DNA of 64,000 nt from JANQPX01 sp050633905. GTDB lineage: Bacteria; Pseudomonadota; Alphaproteobacteria; Geminicoccales; Geminicoccaceae. The position numbers and the translations under genes are program-made. Positions 33,061 to 42,037 of the stretch are shown piece after piece. Numbering within the stretch: position 1 is the first letter of the stretch; the number at the start of each line of letters is the position of its first letter. The stretch is taken from the NCBI GenBank assembly GCA_050633905.1, contig JBOEHJ010000071.1:1-64000 (forward strand), written 5' to 3'. The notes under the pieces were generated by a model. The model was not told the origin of the DNA. It did no database searches and saw only the letters and a list, made by a program, of their open reading frames with translations.

Positions 33061-33822
33061 ATGATAAGTTATGACCTCAAAGGTAAGCGCGCTTTGGTCA
33101 CCGGTGGCGCTTCCGGGATCGGCTTTGCTGCCGTCACCATGCTGGCGAAGGCCGGTGCTTCGGTCGCGATGAACCATCTTCCGGACGACGAGATGGCCCT
33201 GAAGAACGTGGCTTTCCTGGTCGACCAGGGCTTTGATGTGATCGGCGCTCCCGGTTCCGTCGCGGAAGCTGTGATCGCCGAGACGATGGTTGATCATGCT
33301 GTTTCAGCAATGGGTGGGCTCGACTTTCTCATCAACAATGCTGGCACGTCCGCCACGCCCGCGCCGATCCCACCAGGCGATTTTGAGCGCATGGACGAGG
33401 CCTTCTGGGAGAAAATCCTACAGACCAATCTGCTTGGCCCGTTTCGCTGCACCAAGGCTGCCGCACCCACCCTCAAGGCTTCCAAGGGGGCCGTCGTCAG
33501 CACCGCGTCGATTGCGGGCATGGGCACTCAAGGAAGCTCGATCGCCTATGCCGCGAGCAAAGGCGCTCTGGTCAACATGACTCGCAGCCTCGCCCGCGGG
33601 TTTGGTCCGGAGGTCCGCGTGAACGCGGTCGCACCCGGTCATGTCGATACCCCTTGGACTGCGGGCTGGCCAGCGGAGCGCAAACGTGAAAGTGGCGAAA
33701 AAGCCGTTCTCAAGCGTCGCTGCAGCCCGGATGATATCGCCGAGGTGATGATGTTTCTCCTCGCCAGCGCCAACATGATCACGGGCCAGACCATCGTGGT
33801 GGATGGCGGTCTTACCTTGTGA
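33061..33822 (+). CDS. Short-chain dehydrogenase/reductase (SDR)
   Basis: This is a 253-residue classical SDR. The cofactor site VTGGASGIGFAA is near residue 14, NNAG near 97, the catalytic serine in STASIAGMG and the YxxxK motif YAASK near 162-166. A C-terminal GQTIVVDGGLTL is typical of FabG-like members. GAGGAG before the ATG at 33061 supports this start over an ATG at 33043. It would oxidise or reduce a small alcohol or ketone with NAD(P). It is divergent from the aconitase X operon, and a shared role in hydroxyproline or related catabolism is possible, but the sequence does not show the substrate. Confidence 0.85.
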   Translation: MISYDLKGKRALVTGGASGIGFAAVTMLAKAGASVAMNHLPDDEMALKNVAFLVDQGFDVIGAPGSVAEAVIAETMVDHAVSAMGGLDFLINNAGTSATPAPIPPGDFERMDEAFWEKILQTNLLGPFRCTKAAAPTLKASKGAVVSTASIAGMGTQGSSIAYAASKGALVNMTRSLARGFGPEVRVNAVAPGHVDTPWTAGWPAERKRESGEKAVLKRRCSPDDIAEVMMFLLASANMITGQTIVVDGGLTL

Positions 33823-33979
33823 TTTTTTGACGTTCAGCGGTGACCTGTGATCCAATCTCTTGACCATCATGGCCACTGAAGCACCCTAAGTGAGTGGCGA
33901 TCTTCATCCACTTGCGGATGATGTGTCGCTTAAACAAAACCACGGAAATCAAACCGTTCAGTCATCAGGGAGCAGCGCA

Positions 33980-34300
33980 TTGGCGATTTACGAACTTCGG
34001 ACTTATGTCTTTTATGTCGGCAAGATTGGCGAAGCCATTGAGGTTTACCAGAACCTGGGATGGCCAGCCCTTGAACGGCTGCATGGCGGCAGGCTGGTAG
34101 GGTACTTTCTCGGTGATATTGGCGCCATGAACCAGATCGTACATTTCTGGAAATTCACCGACGACGCCGACCGCAGACAGTTCTGGCAAACGGCGTTCGC
34201 CGACAAGGACTTTCAAGCCTTCGGCAAGAAGATTCGCCCCCTCATCAAGACCCAGGAAAACAAATTGCTCCTCGCCTCTCTTTGGGGGCCCCATCCGTAG
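33980..34300 (+). CDS. NIPSNAP family protein
   Basis: A TTG at 33980 preceded by GGGAG at seven bases gives 106 residues, the usual size for this dimeric ferredoxin-like alpha/beta barrel family; the open frame extends upstream to 33890 but those residues do not fit. The sequence AIYELRTYVFYVGKIGEAIEVYQNLGWPALERL and the later VHFWKFTDDADRRQFW are clear NIPSNAP features. Bacterial members are small cytoplasmic proteins of unknown activity, often next to catabolic operons. It follows the SDR gene by about 160 bases and may share its transcript. Confidence 0.82.
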   Translation: MAIYELRTYVFYVGKIGEAIEVYQNLGWPALERLHGGRLVGYFLGDIGAMNQIVHFWKFTDDADRRQFWQTAFADKDFQAFGKKIRPLIKTQENKLLLASLWGPHP

Positions 34301-34310
34301 CTAGAAAGAC

Positions 34311-34324
34311 TCTGTCGCGACAGA
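34311..34324. promoter_or_regulatory. Perfect 14-bp palindrome upstream of purB
   Basis: TCTGTCGCGACAGA is a perfect palindrome a few bases after the NIPSNAP stop, about 220 bases before purB. It may be an operator; a short terminator role is less likely as no T tract follows. The rest of the 240-base gap shows nothing clear. Confidence 0.3.
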
Positions 34325-34542
34325 CCATTAAGGTCGACCTGTCGCCCGGTATTTGTTGTCAGGGCGTCAACATCCCGTCAGGCTCAAACGGATCGCCATC
34401 AAAGATGGCCGGCTCCAAAATTTACGATGGAAGGGAGCAGGGCGCGCGGATCCTGATCGGAGTCGAATTGTCCGAGTTCGGCCTTTTCTGTTGGCTGCAC
34501 TGGGGTTAAAAGTGCGCAACACAGACATGACGAGGTCCACCA

Positions 34543-35856
34543 ATGATCCCCCGCTATTCGCGCCCGGAAATGACCGCCATCTGGGCGGCCGAGAACCGTT
34601 TTAAGCTTTGGCTCGAGGTCGAAGTCTCGGTCCTCGAGGCGCTGGCCGAGCATGGTAAAGCGCCGCAGGATGCCGCCCAAGCCGTGCGCAAGAAGTCGCG
34701 CGATAAACTGGATGAGATCATTAATCCAGAGCGAATTGACGCGATCGAGACCGTCACGCGTCATGACGTGATCGCCTTCCTAACCCATGTCGAGGAAACC
34801 ATCGGCGAGGAGGCGCGTTTCCTCCATCTCGGTATGACCTCGTCAGATCTTCTGGACACGACCTTTGCACTCCAGCTCACCCAGGCAAGCGACCTTCTCC
34901 TCGAAGACCTCGATCGCCTGTTGAAGGCTCTCAAAACCAGGGCCATCGAGCACAAGAACACGCTCTGCATGGGACGATCCCATGGCATCCATGCCGAACC
35001 CGTCACATTCGGTCTGAAACTTGCTAGCTTCTATGCCGAATTTTCCCGCAATCGTGAGCGCATGATGGCAGCAAGGCAGGAGATCGCAACCTGCGCTGTT
35101 TCAGGTGCTGTTGGCACCTTCGCCCATATCGATCCTGAGATCGAAGCCAGCGTCGCTGAACGTCTCGGTCTTCGGCCCGAACCTGTCTCCACCCAAGTCA
35201 TCCCGCGCGATCGCCATGCCGTTTTCTTCTCCATGCTTGGCGTCATCGCAAGCTCGATCGAACGTCTAGCGACAGAGATCCGTCATCTCCAGCGCACCGA
35301 AGTGGCTGAAGCCGGTGAAGCCTTTGCCAAGGGGCAAAAGGGCAGCTCGGCCATGCCCCATAAGCGCAACCCGATTCTCACTGAGAACCTGACAGGTCTT
35401 TCGCGCATGGTGCGCAGTGCTGTGGTGCCGGCTTTGGAGAATGTCGCTCTTTGGCATGAGCGCGACATCTCCCATTCCTCGGTCGAGCGCATGATCGGCC
35501 CGGATGCCACGGTCACCCTCGACTTCGCGCTGAACCGCTTGGCCGGTGTCGTTGAGCGCCTCGTCGTCGATCCCGAGCGCATGATGACCAATCTCGAAGT
35601 GACCCAAGGGCTGGTCCATTCCCAGCAGGTTCTTCTGGCGCTGACCGAAGGTGGCCTTGCCCGGCAACAAGCCTATGAGATCGTGCAGCGCAACGCCATG
35701 CGTGCTTGGAGCGAAAAACTGCCTTTGCTCGATTTGTTGCGCGCGGAGCCTGAGGTCAATGCCCATCTCGATGATGGCGAGCTGGAGCGTCTCTTCGACC
35801 TTCGTCATCATCTTCGCCACATCGACACAATCTTTGCGCGAGTTTTTAGTTTGTAA
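34543..35856 (+). CDS. purB: Adenylosuccinate lyase
   Basis: This is a 437-residue enzyme of the fumarase/aspartase superfamily. The N-terminal MIPRYSRPEMTAIWAAENRFKLWLEVE, the HLGMTSSDLLDT segment, MGRSHGIHAEP and the signature loop GSSAMPHKRNPI identify PurB of the short bacterial type. It cleaves SAICAR to AICAR and adenylosuccinate to AMP, releasing fumarate, in purine biosynthesis. Length matches the family. It appears monocistronic between unrelated genes, as is common. The ATG at 34543 is preceded by a weak GAGG-like site in CATGACGAGG. Confidence 0.95.
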   Translation: MIPRYSRPEMTAIWAAENRFKLWLEVEVSVLEALAEHGKAPQDAAQAVRKKSRDKLDEIINPERIDAIETVTRHDVIAFLTHVEETIGEEARFLHLGMTSSDLLDTTFALQLTQASDLLLEDLDRLLKALKTRAIEHKNTLCMGRSHGIHAEPVTFGLKLASFYAEFSRNRERMMAARQEIATCAVSGAVGTFAHIDPEIEASVAERLGLRPEPVSTQVIPRDRHAVFFSMLGVIASSIERLATEIRHLQRTEVAEAGEAFAKGQKGSSAMPHKRNPILTENLTGLSRMVRSAVVPALENVALWHERDISHSSVERMIGPDATVTLDFALNRLAGVVERLVVDPERMMTNLEVTQGLVHSQQVLLALTEGGLARQQAYEIVQRNAMRAWSEKLPLLDLLRAEPEVNAHLDDGELERLFDLRHHLRHIDTIFARVFSL

Positions 35857-36015
35857 ATCTCCCATTTGGTGTAAGCTGGACTCGTTCATGCTTGTTGTCA
35901 CTGCAACGGCAAGTTGTGGCTAATACGTCCAAAGCGTGAACACGGGGTTAACGCATCGTCTGGCGCAAGCATGGACGGTGTTGAGATTTCCAGGAACCAA
36001 AAGGGGACAAACTGT

Positions 36016-36630
36016 ATGCTCACCATGCCTCGCATCTTGCTGATGGCTGTCCTGCTCTCGTTGGCAATCCCACCGGCTGCGGCAGCCGCGCTTCTCATTG
36101 AGGGTGATCTCGGCGGCAAGGTACTTCGCATTTTGGTTGACGCAAAACGCGCGCAAGCCGATGTCACCCTTGGCGAAAATCGTCACCGGATCAACCTTGA
36201 GACTGAAGAGGCGCAGGCCGTCTTGAGCGATGGCTCCCTCGGTGAGCAGGAGATCGCTGAGGACACCGGCGCGACACCAATCCCAAGCATCAAGCCCTGG
36301 GGGCCAGGTCCCATGGTCGCCGGTCATGCCTCGGTTTATCATGTGATGACTCTTGGTGAGGAGATCTGTGGCGAGCTTTTAATCAGCCCCTGGATGAAAC
36401 CGTTTGTCAGTCCTGCCGTCGAAGCTCTCACTATTCTTGAACGCATCAAGGGCGACCACGACATCAAATCCGCAACCATCGACGGCCCTTGCGGAGCACT
36501 GCCATTCTCGAGCTACGCGGTTGCCGGTTGGCCGCTCATGGCAGGGGGTATGAACCAGCGCCTGTTCACCACCGAAACCATCAGCTTCGACTACCAGCCC
36601 GGCGGAAATGAGCTCAATTGGACAAGGTAG
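36016..36630 (+). CDS. Exported protein of unknown function
   Basis: I do not recognise the family. The ATG at 36016 has AGGGG about 11 bases upstream and begins a good signal peptide (MLTMPRILLMAVLLSLAI) ending near AAAA-ALLIEGD. Codons from 35914 are open in frame but do not look coding. The mature part of about 180 residues resembles a periplasmic beta-sandwich: a first half with VLRILVDAKRAQADVTLG, and a second half with MKPFVSPAVEALTILERIKGD, where two cysteines (CGELL and GPCGALPF) may form a disulfide. Similar small proteins of the DUF4412 type bind lipids, but I cannot confirm membership. It stands alone between purB and an epoxide hydrolase gene. Confidence 0.65.
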   Translation: MLTMPRILLMAVLLSLAIPPAAAAALLIEGDLGGKVLRILVDAKRAQADVTLGENRHRINLETEEAQAVLSDGSLGEQEIAEDTGATPIPSIKPWGPGPMVAGHASVYHVMTLGEEICGELLISPWMKPFVSPAVEALTILERIKGDHDIKSATIDGPCGALPFSSYAVAGWPLMAGGMNQRLFTTETISFDYQPGGNELNWTR

Positions 36631-36750
36631 CGGCAGATGTGATCCGCTGCATGAACTGGTTCTTCTCATAAGACGTAACGATCGGACTGTCCTGGCAGCG
36701 ATGTCGGCTCTAAGCTTTTCTTACATGACGACGGAAAGTTTGGAGCCGAT

Positions 36751-37896
36751 ATGCCTTTACCCGACCCCTTGCCGCTGCCAGAAGGCATCCGTTCCCGCTT
36801 CATTGAGGAGGTAAACGGGCTCACCATGCATCTCTTGGAGGCGGGGTACGAGACGCCCGGACGTCCGCTTTTGCTCCTCCTCCACGGGTTTCCCGAACTG
36901 GCGTTCAGCTGGCGAAAGGTCATGGTACCCCTCGCAGAAGCCGGCTACCACGTCGTCGCTCCGGATCAGCGGGGTTACGGCCAGACCACCGGTTGGGACT
37001 CGTCGTACCACAGCGATGTCAGCCGCTTTCACCTGCTAGCCATCGTCCGCGACGCCCTGCAGCTCGTCGCAAGCCTCGGGTACAAGGACGTTGCCGCAGT
37101 GATTGGCCACGACTTCGGCTCCCCAGTCGCCGCCTACGCTGCCTTAATCCGCCCCGATATCTTCAAATCCGTCGTCCTCATGAGCGCACCCTATGCAGGG
37201 CCGCCAAACTTCAAGAGTAGACCCACTGTCGGCGGCAGTATTCATGAGGAACTTGCGAGGCTTCCGAGGCCACGAAAGCACTATCAGTGGTATTATTCGA
37301 CGCTTGAGGCCAATGACGACATGATGGGCGCTGAGGACGGGCTCCACAAATTCCTTCGCGCCTATTTCCACAATAAAAGCGCCGACTGGCTGGAGAACAA
37401 GCCTTACCCGCTCAAAGGCTGGACCGCCGACGAATTGGCCAAGATGCCGACCTACTACATCATGGACCACGCCCAAACCATGGCCGAAAGCATCGCCCCC
37501 CACATGCCAACCACCGACGCGGTGGCGGCGTGTACATGGATGACCGAGGAGGAGATGGCCGTCTACACCGCCATGTTCCAAAAAACCGGGTTCCAGGGCG
37601 GTCTCCAATGGTACCGCTGTATGACCGACCCTTACCAGGCCGCAGCCCTCCAACTCTTCGCGGGAAAGACCATCGACGTGCCGACTATGTTTATTGCCGG
37701 CAAGCAGGATTGGGGCGTCTACCAAAAGCCCGGCGATTTCGAGCGCATGCAAACGTCAGCCTGCACTAGCTTCAAAGCCTGCCACCTAATCGATGGCGCC
37801 GGCCACTGGGTCCAGCAAGAGCAGCCCGAGGCGTGCCTGCGGCACCTGCTCAACTTTGTCAAAGAACACGCCCCAGTCCTACCAGGACTTGGTTAA
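36751..37896 (+). CDS. Alpha/beta-hydrolase, epoxide hydrolase-like
   Basis: This is a 381-residue alpha/beta-hydrolase. LLLLHGFPELAFSW provides the oxyanion HGFPE motif, APDQRGYGQTTG follows, and the nucleophile aspartate sits in VIGHDFGSPVAAY, an Asp that marks epoxide hydrolases and dehalogenases. A histidine in GAGHWVQQEQPE near the C terminus completes the triad. The long cap region (about residues 155-280) is typical of soluble epoxide hydrolases. It would hydrolyse an epoxide to a diol in the cytoplasm. Its stop overlaps by 18 bases the decayed TIR gene on the other strand. Composition is similar to neighbours. Confidence 0.85.
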   Translation: MPLPDPLPLPEGIRSRFIEEVNGLTMHLLEAGYETPGRPLLLLLHGFPELAFSWRKVMVPLAEAGYHVVAPDQRGYGQTTGWDSSYHSDVSRFHLLAIVRDALQLVASLGYKDVAAVIGHDFGSPVAAYAALIRPDIFKSVVLMSAPYAGPPNFKSRPTVGGSIHEELARLPRPRKHYQWYYSTLEANDDMMGAEDGLHKFLRAYFHNKSADWLENKPYPLKGWTADELAKMPTYYIMDHAQTMAESIAPHMPTTDAVAACTWMTEEEMAVYTAMFQKTGFQGGLQWYRCMTDPYQAAALQLFAGKTIDVPTMFIAGKQDWGVYQKPGDFERMQTSACTSFKACHLIDGAGHWVQQEQPEACLRHLLNFVKEHAPVLPGLG

Positions 37897-38273
37897 CATT
37901 CCTTCAAGTGCTGGCAGCATTTGCAGGCGCTTTAGCCAATTATGCTCATCCCAAAAGCAATCTCGAAGCAGGATCGGAAAAACCTCCAGATCGCCTCGGT
38001 CGCGCCGCTGCAGGAGGCAGGAAACTTTCTCATCCAGGCAGAAGGACGAACTCAGAAAGTCGGGCGAGATTAGACAGATCGCGACCTTGGTCCTGCTGAG
38101 CACATCGTGAATCTTGGCGTACCAATCAACATCTGCCTTGATGTCGCGATCGTCCCAGACCCGGAGAATGCCGAGGCCGTCGAGGTTCTTCAGCTACGGA
38201 AGGAGTTTGTCCTTCCACGCTTCATCCTTGTGGCTGTAACTCACGAAGACAATCGGTGGCTCGTCGGTTAGAG
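37879..38273 (-). pseudogene. TIR-domain protein remnant with in-frame stop
   Basis: Read on the minus strand from about 38273, the sequence encodes IVFVSYSHKDEAWKDKLLP, then a TAG stop. In the same frame it continues with LDGLGILRVWDDRDIKAD, VAICLISPDFLSSSFCLDE and LEVFPILLRDCFWDEHNWL up to a stop at 37879. This is the core of a TIR domain (box 1 SYSHKDE, box 2 WDDRDI, then LISPDFLSS), with no start codon and one nonsense mutation. Bacterial TIR proteins usually act as NADases in anti-phage defence or as effectors, joined to a sensor domain that is missing here. The rest of the gap to 38473 is AT-richer and shows no gene. Confidence 0.7.
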
Positions 38274-38473
38274 CGAGCGTTTGAAACGCAGCGGCTATCG
38301 CTCAATAACCCAAACGTTAATATCTAAGCTATGTATTAATGCGTTATTAACCTTAACGAGCTAATCGTGCCAAGATTTTCGCTGGATGAGCAGGCTGAAA
38401 TGGACAGGTGCCAGGAGCACATGATCCAGGACCATCGACCGACATCTAAAACCCCATATCTGCGCGAGGTCTT

Positions 38474-39256
38474 CTAACCGGACGCAACGCCGTCACGTTG
38501 CAAAGGCTTCGTTGCAGTATAATCCTTGATCAGGCCTCCAAACAAGCGTGTGACGCCGATATCGACGAAGCCGGCCTGGGCGAGGGCGTCGGTGATCACC
38601 GGCATCGGCACGCAATGTTCAATGGTATCCCAATAATAGCGCATCAGTGTGTTGGCGCTTTGGTTCTTAGCACCCATGCCGGCGAGTGTCGGGACGAGCT
38701 TTTTCATATAGAACTTGGCGAAGGCGAGGCTCAAGCGCGATTCCGGGCGGGCGATTTCCATCAACACCACCTGTCCACCCGGTTTGAGCGTTCGAAAATA
38801 CTCGGCGAAAACGACATTGAGATCGACCACGTGGCGAAGGGCATAGCCCATGGTAATGAGGTCAAATGTATTGTCAGGGAAAGGCAGATCTTCGGCCATG
38901 CCGTGCAGGAGATGCTTGCAGCCCTGCACCTTGGCTTCCCGGAGCATGCCGAGACTGGCATCGAGGCCGATCACGGACCCTTGGGGACCGACCATGTCTT
39001 GCGCTGCCCGCGTGACCATGCCTGTTCCGCAGGCGACGTCGAGCATTGAGGTGCTGGCGTTTACGCCGGCATTTTTGAGAACCTGAGCACGGTGCCAGCG
39101 CCCGGAACCAAGGGACAGCCATTGGGTGATGGCGTCGTAATGTTTCGCATTGCGGTCGAACAACATGCCGAGCATGGAACGCCGCTCGCCATCCGAGGCG
39201 TAATAATCCCTGAGTTGGGGATGAGGGGCTGTTGTTTGGTTAGAACCTACTGTCAT
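38474..39256 (-). CDS. UbiE-like SAM-dependent methyltransferase of the polyene cluster
   Basis: This is a 260-residue class I methyltransferase. The SAM motif is MLDVACGTGMVT, followed by VIGLDASLGML, then AEDLPFPDNTFDLITMGYALRH and LKPGGQVVLMEIARPE, a layout close to UbiE/COQ5. It starts with its ATG 210 bases from the divergent carrier-protein gene, so it shares the promoter region of the aryl-polyene cluster. Xanthomonadin-type pigments are O-methylated on the aromatic ring, so methylation of the aryl head group is a reasonable inferred role; a second ubiquinone enzyme is the alternative. Transcription runs away from the cluster. Confidence 0.8.
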   Translation of the reverse strand: MTVGSNQTTAPHPQLRDYYASDGERRSMLGMLFDRNAKHYDAITQWLSLGSGRWHRAQVLKNAGVNASTSMLDVACGTGMVTRAAQDMVGPQGSVIGLDASLGMLREAKVQGCKHLLHGMAEDLPFPDNTFDLITMGYALRHVVDLNVVFAEYFRTLKPGGQVVLMEIARPESRLSLAFAKFYMKKLVPTLAGMGAKNQSANTLMRYYWDTIEHCVPMPVITDALAQAGFVDIGVTRLFGGLIKDYTATKPLQRDGVASG

Positions 39257-39390
39257 GGTGGACTTACGCCAGATAAAACCTTGTCGAACACTATCATCTT
39301 CAAGTTGAAGGAACCCTGTCAGATCGTCATTCCTCTGTCAATATTATGGAACAACCACATCCTTCTCCACGCTAACCGGTTTTATTGGTA

Positions 39391-39418
39391 TTGCGCTTTG
39401 AATGCCTCTGACTATAAT
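39391..39418 (+). promoter_or_regulatory. Sigma-70-type promoter of the polyene operon
   Basis: TTGCGC at 39391-39396 and a perfect TATAAT at 39413-39418 are 16 bases apart. They stand 48 bases before the ATG of the acyl carrier protein, the first gene of a long run of overlapping genes. Confidence 0.65.
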
Positions 39419-39465
39419 CTGGCCGCCTTGTTGTACAGTACCGTTATCAAAAGAATTTTGCCGTA

Positions 39466-39741
39466 ATGATCTCGACTACATTAAGCACGGAAGAGCTGGC
39501 TCTAGCTGGTTTGATCGTCGAGACGGTCAACCTGGAAGACATCGATATCAACGATATCGATCCAGACGCGCCACTCTTCAAGGAAGGACTTGGTCTCGAC
39601 TCGATCGACGCCTTGGAAATTGCGCTAGCGATTACAACGACCTATGGCTTCGAGCTGCGCTCGGACGATGCCGACAACCATAAGATCTTCGCCTCAGTGC
39701 GCTCGCTTTCTGCCCATATCGAGAGCAAGCGGGGGAAATAG
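39466..39741 (+). CDS. Acyl carrier protein (aryl-polyene/XanC type)
   Basis: This is a 91-residue carrier protein. GLGLDSIDALEIALAI carries the phosphopantetheine attachment serine at residue 46, and the IDINDIDPDAPLF helix-loop precedes it. It would hold the growing aryl-polyene chain in the cytoplasm. It is the first gene of the cluster after a good promoter, and its TAG stop overlaps the GTG start of the ligase gene by one base. The Sfp-type transferase at 18914 could activate it. Confidence 0.92.
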   Translation: MISTTLSTEELALAGLIVETVNLEDIDINDIDPDAPLFKEGLGLDSIDALEIALAITTTYGFELRSDDADNHKIFASVRSLSAHIESKRGK

Positions 39742-41144
39742 TGCCGAAGGGGTATGATGGCAACGACTCCCCTTTGATGCGTCTGCAAAGTAGCGTTGCA
39801 CGGCCCATGCTTTGGAGCCGAAGCGGCCATCTCGATCGCCAAGAGCTCTTCGGCAAGATCGATGCTTTGGCCGGGAGGCTTCCTGATCGTCGTTATGCGA
39901 TCAATCTCTGCCAGGAGCGAAGCAGCTTTATGGTCGGGCTTATGGCGGCGCTCAAGCGCGATCAGGTCGTGCTGCTGCCACCTTCGCGAACCATCGGCGT
40001 TCTCCGTGATTTGAAGGTCCGTTTTCCCGACAGCCATGTCATGATCGACGCGGATGCAAGGGACATCGACAGCCACGAAATCGCTGGACCTTTGTCGCCG
40101 CTCGATCTAGACGAACTCCAAGCGGCAGGCGGGACGATCCCCTTCGAGCCGAAACCCGATCAGGTCGCTGTCATCGCCTTCACGTCGGGGTCGACCGGTG
40201 AGACCCAGGCCCATGAAAAGACTTGGGAAAGCGTGAATATCGGTGCCTTGCTCGCGGCCGAACGCTTTCATCTAACCGAGGAAACCGGAATCGTCGCAAC
40301 CGTGCCACCGCAGCATATGTACGGTATCGAGACATCGATCTTCTATCCGTTGATCGCCGGTTGTTCGGTGCATACCAGCCGCCCGGTTCTGCCGACTGAG
40401 ATCCAAAGGGCACTGCTGGACGTGGCCAGCACCAAGCGACTTTTGATCACCACGCCTATCCATCTGAAGAGTCTTGTCAGGACAAATCTGGAATGGCCGG
40501 AGATCGATGCCGTGATCTCGGCCACAGCCCCGCTTAGCGCCGAACTCGCCGGCCTTGCTGAACGTCATCTAAAGGCGCCAGTCTACGAGATCTATGGCTG
40601 TACCGAGGTGGGCTCTATCGCAAGTCGCCATACGGTCGCCTCCGGTGTCTGGCAGTTTTATCGCGGTGTCGAGTTCTCCGCGACCGACACGGAAGGCCGT
40701 CCGATGGTCCTCGGCGGTCATGTGATGAAACCCACAGCGCTTTCAGATGTGCTGGATCCTCTGAGCCGGTCGCGCTTTCGCTTGATCGGCCGTGCAGCGG
40801 ACCAGGTGAGCATTGCCGGCAAGCGCGCTTCGCTCGGTGATCTCAACGCCAAGCTCCGCGCGATCGACGGGGTGGATGATGGTGTTTTTATCAGGCGCGG
40901 TAATGACGATGACGGCAAGGTTCAGCGTCTCGCCTGCTTGTTTGTCAGCACCAGCCTAGATGAACGCGCAGTGATGACGGCGCTGAGGTTGGTCATCGAT
41001 CCTGCCTTTCTGCCGAGGCCGATCCGTCGGGTTGACGAGCTTCCCTATAACGAGTTGGGCAAGCTTCCTCGTCAGGAACTTCTCCTCCGGTTGGACCCTG
41101 ACGCCATGGCGGGTATGGCCAAGACGTCGACGTCTGCCGCCTGA
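39741..41144 (+). CDS. AMP-dependent acyl/aryl-ACP ligase (XanA2-like)
   Basis: This is a 467-residue adenylate-forming enzyme. The P-loop AFTSGSTGETQAHEKTW, the aromatic-binding YEIYGCTEVGSIA and the C-terminal NELGKLPRQEL with the catalytic lysine are visible. It starts with GTG directly at the stop of the carrier-protein gene, with GGGGG as ribosome binding site. In xanthomonadin clusters the corresponding enzyme activates hydroxybenzoate and loads it on the carrier protein as the starter of the polyene. The presence of a chorismatase gene at 52839 supports this role. Specificity for 3- or 4-hydroxybenzoate cannot be read off. Confidence 0.85.
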   Translation: MPKGYDGNDSPLMRLQSSVARPMLWSRSGHLDRQELFGKIDALAGRLPDRRYAINLCQERSSFMVGLMAALKRDQVVLLPPSRTIGVLRDLKVRFPDSHVMIDADARDIDSHEIAGPLSPLDLDELQAAGGTIPFEPKPDQVAVIAFTSGSTGETQAHEKTWESVNIGALLAAERFHLTEETGIVATVPPQHMYGIETSIFYPLIAGCSVHTSRPVLPTEIQRALLDVASTKRLLITTPIHLKSLVRTNLEWPEIDAVISATAPLSAELAGLAERHLKAPVYEIYGCTEVGSIASRHTVASGVWQFYRGVEFSATDTEGRPMVLGGHVMKPTALSDVLDPLSRSRFRLIGRAADQVSIAGKRASLGDLNAKLRAIDGVDDGVFIRRGNDDDGKVQRLACLFVSTSLDERAVMTALRLVIDPAFLPRPIRRVDELPYNELGKLPRQELLLRLDPDAMAGMAKTSTSAA

Positions 41145-41146
41145 TC

Positions 41147-42037
41147 ATGGCCACGATTTGGCTCGACCGGCGAGAGCGCGGTTCGTTGATGCTTCTAAAA
41201 TTCATGATTTGGCTAGTGCGCTGTTGCGGTCGAACGCTGACCGCGCCTCTGCTTTATCCCATCGCCGGCTATTTCGTTCTGACCTCGGGTGAAGCCCGCC
41301 TTGCTTCAAAGGATTTTCTCGCCCGAGCCTATTCCAGGCCGCCTGGTTGGTGGGAGGTTTTTCTTCACATCCATTGTTTTGCGACGACGTTGCTCGACAG
41401 GGTGCTATTCTTTTCCACTAGCGGGCAAGACTTCGACGTCGCGGTCAATGATCCGGACGATCTGGTGGGACGTATGGAGCGCGGCGAGGGCTGTGTTTTG
41501 ATCGGCGCCCATCTTGGCAGTTTCGATATGTTGAGGGCCTTCACCCTCAAGCGGACAAAAGTGAAGTTCAAAATCCTGATGCGCGCGGAACATAGCCAGA
41601 TGATGACCAGCATGCTCACCATGCTGGATCCCAAGATTGCGGAAACCCTCGTGACGATCCGCGGCGTCGGCGATGTGCTTCGCCTTCGGGAATGGATCGA
41701 TCAGGGATATATCATTGCACTCCTCGGTGATCGAGCTGTCGAGAAGGAACAGCAGATCAGTGTCGAATTTCTGGGTGACAAGGCCCTCTTCCCGGCAACA
41801 CCCATCCAGCTCGCCTCGGCCCTGAACGCGCCTGTCTACACGTTCTTCAGTCTTTATCGAGGTGGGCGACGCTACGATGCCCATTTCGATCTTCTGGCCG
41901 AGCGCATCGAGCTGCCGCGGCGAGGGCGCAGCGAGGCGACGGCCAAGTGGCTTAAGCTCTATGCCGACCGATTGGCAATCTACGCTAGGCAAGCGCCCTA
42001 TAACTGGTTCAATTTCTTCCTCTTCTGGCGCGCTTGA
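41147..42037 (+). CDS. LpxL/HtrB-like acyltransferase
   Basis: The 296-residue protein belongs to the lysophospholipid/Kdo2-lipid A acyltransferase family. It has GCVLIGAHLGSFDMLRAF, in which the catalytic histidine of HxxxxD is visible as AHLGSFD, and ALLGDRAV with the later FPATPIQLASALNAPVYTFF. An N-terminal hydrophobic segment anchors it to the inner membrane. In aryl-polyene clusters such an enzyme is thought to join the polyene to a lipid or glycolipid carrier. It starts two bases after the ligase stop and overlaps the exporter gene at its end, so it belongs to the same operon. Confidence 0.85.
   Translation: MATIWLDRRERGSLMLLKFMIWLVRCCGRTLTAPLLYPIAGYFVLTSGEARLASKDFLARAYSRPPGWWEVFLHIHCFATTLLDRVLFFSTSGQDFDVAVNDPDDLVGRMERGEGCVLIGAHLGSFDMLRAFTLKRTKVKFKILMRAEHSQMMTSMLTMLDPKIAETLVTIRGVGDVLRLREWIDQGYIIALLGDRAVEKEQQISVEFLGDKALFPATPIQLASALNAPVYTFFSLYRGGRRYDAHFDLLAERIELPRRGRSEATAKWLKLYADRLAIYARQAPYNWFNFFLFWRA

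Noticed and set aside
38400..38477. Short peptide gene after the TIR remnant
   Set aside because: A 25-codon frame from an ATG at 38400 has no ribosome binding site and no recognisable similarity; it is too short to support.
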